DNA from: Rhodopirellula bahusiensis
GTDB taxonomy: Bacteria > Planctomycetota > Planctomycetia > Pirellulales > Pirellulaceae
Assembly (NCBI RefSeq): GCF_002727185.1
Contig: NZ_NIZW01000007.1
Location: forward strand, 124,001 to 188,000
DNA length: 64,000 nt
Direction: 5' to 3'
The notes beneath the pieces were generated by a model. The model was not told where the DNA came from. It ran no database searches and was given only the letters and a program-made list of their open reading frames with translations. Both the position numbers and the translations under genes were made by a program. This document shows positions 62,455 to 64,000 of this stretch, one piece after another. Within the stretch, counting starts at the first letter, position 1. Each line of letters opens with the position of its first letter.

Positions 62455-64000
62455 ATGAGATGGATCGCAATGACCAGTCGCACGATATCCCTCTGCTCAT
62501 GCACGTTGGTTTTGCTGGGACTTTGTTCCGCGTTCACCCTGACCTCCGCTGCACAGGCCGATGAAGCAGACGTCGTCGTCGTCGCGGCACCTGAGCTCGA
62601 CGAAGCCCTGCAGCCTTGGATCCAAATGCGATCCGACCAGGGACTGCGAATCGCGATCGCTCGTCCGGGCGACACCGCAGCCCTCACGCATCAACAGATC
62701 TGGAATGCTGGCGGTCCGGAAACTCGTTACATCGTCTTGGTCGGCGACACGCCCGACTACGACACACGTCGCGATCAACCACATCAAATACCAACCTGGA
62801 TGATCCCAGCCCCGGTCACTTCGCGATTCGGATCCACATCCGCTTTGCCCAGCGACCTTCCTTATGGTGATCGTGACGGCGACAAGATCAGTGACGCTGC
62901 GATTGGCCGCCTACCCGTTCGATCGGCCGAGCAACTCACTCGCGTGATCCAGCGCATCGAAGCCTATGAAAACTCAGACGACTTCGGACTCTGGCGACGT
63001 TCATTTCAATTGACCGGCGGAGTCGGCGGCTTCGGTGCCATGGTCGACACCGCCATTGAATCCGTCACTCGTGGTGTCATCACGACCGTCTTGCCAGCGG
63101 ATACGAAACCACAGATCGCATATGCCAGCCCCAACCATCCGTTTTGCCCGGCGGGTGAATCATTCACCGATGCGGTGCTTCATCGCTACCGCACGGGAGC
63201 CCGTTTCTGGGTGTATGCCGGTCACGGACAAATCGATCGCCTCGAACTGTTGAAAACAACGGCTCCCGATGGCACGCCTGCAGCACGTGAACAATGGTCA
63301 GTTGAATCGTTGCTCAACAATCAAAACGCAAATCAGCTTAAACGAGCCCCCGAAGGCGCAACCATCGCCGTGTTGCTCGCTTGTTTTGCCGGCGCCTACG
63401 ACGCACCAGGAGACTGCTTGGCCGAACGAATGATACTCGCCGACGGAGGCCCTATCGCGGTGATAGCTTCATCGCGTTTGTCGATGCCCTATGGAAACGC
63501 TTGCATGGGATTGGGACTGCTGGAATCGGTTTACTCGGGCGGCCCTCAAAACACCGGATGCGACCGAATCGGTGACGCGATGTTGCATGCCGCCCGCAGC
63601 CTGCAGTCCAAAGAGAAAGGAACGCAATCCACAATGCGAGTGATGGTCGACACGCTCGCGTCGATGATCTCGCCGGCGGGCACGGATCTGCAACAAGAAC
63701 GTTTGGAACATGCCGCGCTCTATCAATTGCTCGGCGACCCGACCTTGCGTCTGCACCCGCCGCAACCGCTGGACCTGTCCATCGAATCCACCGACGATGT
63801 CGCCGCACGATCACTCAGTGTCGCCGTCACCAGCCCCATCGCCGGGACGTTGATTGTCGCCATTGAACGACCGTTGACCGCGATCACTCAAACGCCCACC
63901 GATTCGCCCAACGATCACGATGCCCACGGAACCACGATCACCGAGCACCACATCGAAGTTCCCGCCGGCAAACGAGTCCTGCAAACACTTTCGCTTCCTT
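62455..64000 (+). CDS. C25 (gingipain-like) peptidase family protein (3' partial)
   Basis: The frame is open from the ATG at 62455 to the window edge, 515 codons with no stop. It has a signal peptide (about 1-35, ending AAQA). The N-terminal subdomain contains YIVLVGDTPDYD and an Asp-rich DLPYGDRDGDKISDAAIGRLPV typical of C25 proteins, then the caspase-like core: VYAGHGQID with the His candidate (H257) and AVLLACFAGAYDAPGDCLAE with the Cys candidate (C310). GGPIAVIASSR and LYQLLGDPTLRL near the end also match the family. After ~450 an Ig-like module appears to start. Gingipains are secreted Arg/Lys proteases; a C-terminal sorting domain cannot be seen. It lies 65 bases after ruvX. Confidence 0.88.
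   Translation, partial: MRWIAMTSRTISLCSCTLVLLGLCSAFTLTSAAQADEADVVVVAAPELDEALQPWIQMRSDQGLRIAIARPGDTAALTHQQIWNAGGPETRYIVLVGDTPDYDTRRDQPHQIPTWMIPAPVTSRFGSTSALPSDLPYGDRDGDKISDAAIGRLPVRSAEQLTRVIQRIEAYENSDDFGLWRRSFQLTGGVGGFGAMVDTAIESVTRGVITTVLPADTKPQIAYASPNHPFCPAGESFTDAVLHRYRTGARFWVYAGHGQIDRLELLKTTAPDGTPAAREQWSVESLLNNQNANQLKRAPEGATIAVLLACFAGAYDAPGDCLAERMILADGGPIAVIASSRLSMPYGNACMGLGLLESVYSGGPQNTGCDRIGDAMLHAARSLQSKEKGTQSTMRVMVDTLASMISPAGTDLQQERLEHAALYQLLGDPTLRLHPPQPLDLSIESTDDVAARSLSVAVTSPIAGTLIVAIERPLTAITQTPTDSPNDHDAHGTTITEHHIEVPAGKRVLQTLSLP

Noticed and set aside
1-64000. tRNA, rRNA, CRISPR, prophage or insertion-sequence content
   Set aside because: No tRNA-like cloverleaf with CCA-end context, no regularly spaced repeats, no transposase, integrase or phage structural gene seen on reading the gaps and genes.

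Overview
The window reads as a chromosomal stretch of a marine planctomycete, most like Rhodopirellula or a close relative in the Pirellulales. The evidence is the co-occurrence of lineage-typical families: DUF1549/DUF1553 and DUF1587/1592/1588/1585 proteins with CxxCH motifs, DUF1501 and DUF1552 proteins, three secreted sulfatases, two DUF1559 pseudopilin-like proteins with the H-X9-DG tail, BBP7, DUF1571, CRTAC1/ASPIC and large PQQ-propeller proteins, plus an ECF sigma factor next to a Ser/Thr kinase. I see no rRNA, tRNA, CRISPR array, prophage, transposase or conjugation gene. Coding density is high and the window looks like ordinary chromosome.

Layout. 1-651: 3' end of an isoaspartyl peptidase fused to a SnoaL-like domain. 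780-5409: PSCyt1/DUF1549/DUF1553 gene and DUF1501 gene. 5440-11030: a reverse-strand sulfatase, then forward epimerase, DapA-like aldolase and a second sulfatase, with a nested palindromic repeat at 9443-9504. 11444-12950: DUF1559 protein and a small lipoprotein, each followed by a hairpin. 13228-17629: serine hydrolase, DUF1571 protein (reverse), Na+/Ca2+ exchanger. 17726-26647: DUF1592-type gene, DUF1552 gene and formylglycine-generating-enzyme-like gene joined by ATGA overlaps, then ECF sigma factor, Ser/Thr kinase and a third sulfatase. 26755-27963: beta-propeller lactonase (reverse). 28170-35958: small membrane protein, TrkA, SerB, FHA protein and fused hydantoinase/oxoprolinase, all forward.

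35980-42647 (reverse): 1615-residue PQQ/TPR protein, DevC-like ABC permease, NrdR. 43016-44088: bPH2 membrane protein and GYF/zinc-ribbon protein. 44204-47256 (reverse): a CpaC-N/BON-like protein and a BBP7 outer-membrane barrel. 47584-51771: TrmH/SpoU methyltransferase (reverse), GNAT-like protein and DinG-like helicase. 51785-53299: two secreted proteins of unknown function. 53537-55741: a PilM-like protein with zinc ribbons. 55882-60069: GH43-like hydrolase facing a CRTAC1/TPR operon. 60277-61698: a second lipoprotein/DUF1559 pair in the opposite order. 61859-62389: RuvX. 62455 to the end: a C25 (gingipain-like) peptidase that runs off the window.

The accessory theme is use of sulfated polysaccharide: sulfatases, a possible sulfatase-maturation homologue, GH43, CxxCH/DUF1592 proteins and sugar-acid-like enzymes, beside a sigma/kinase pair. 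The most unusual observation is the 53537-55741 protein. The segment that normally ends a planctomycete PilM lies before the segment that normally begins it, so the actin-like domain looks circularly permuted, behind a double zinc ribbon and a helical region. Other notable points are the isoaspartyl-peptidase/SnoaL fusion, a DinG-like helicase lacking the first iron-sulfur cysteine, an insertion in the oxoprolinase, a CpaC-like protein with no secretin domain, and several uncharacterised structured repeats.
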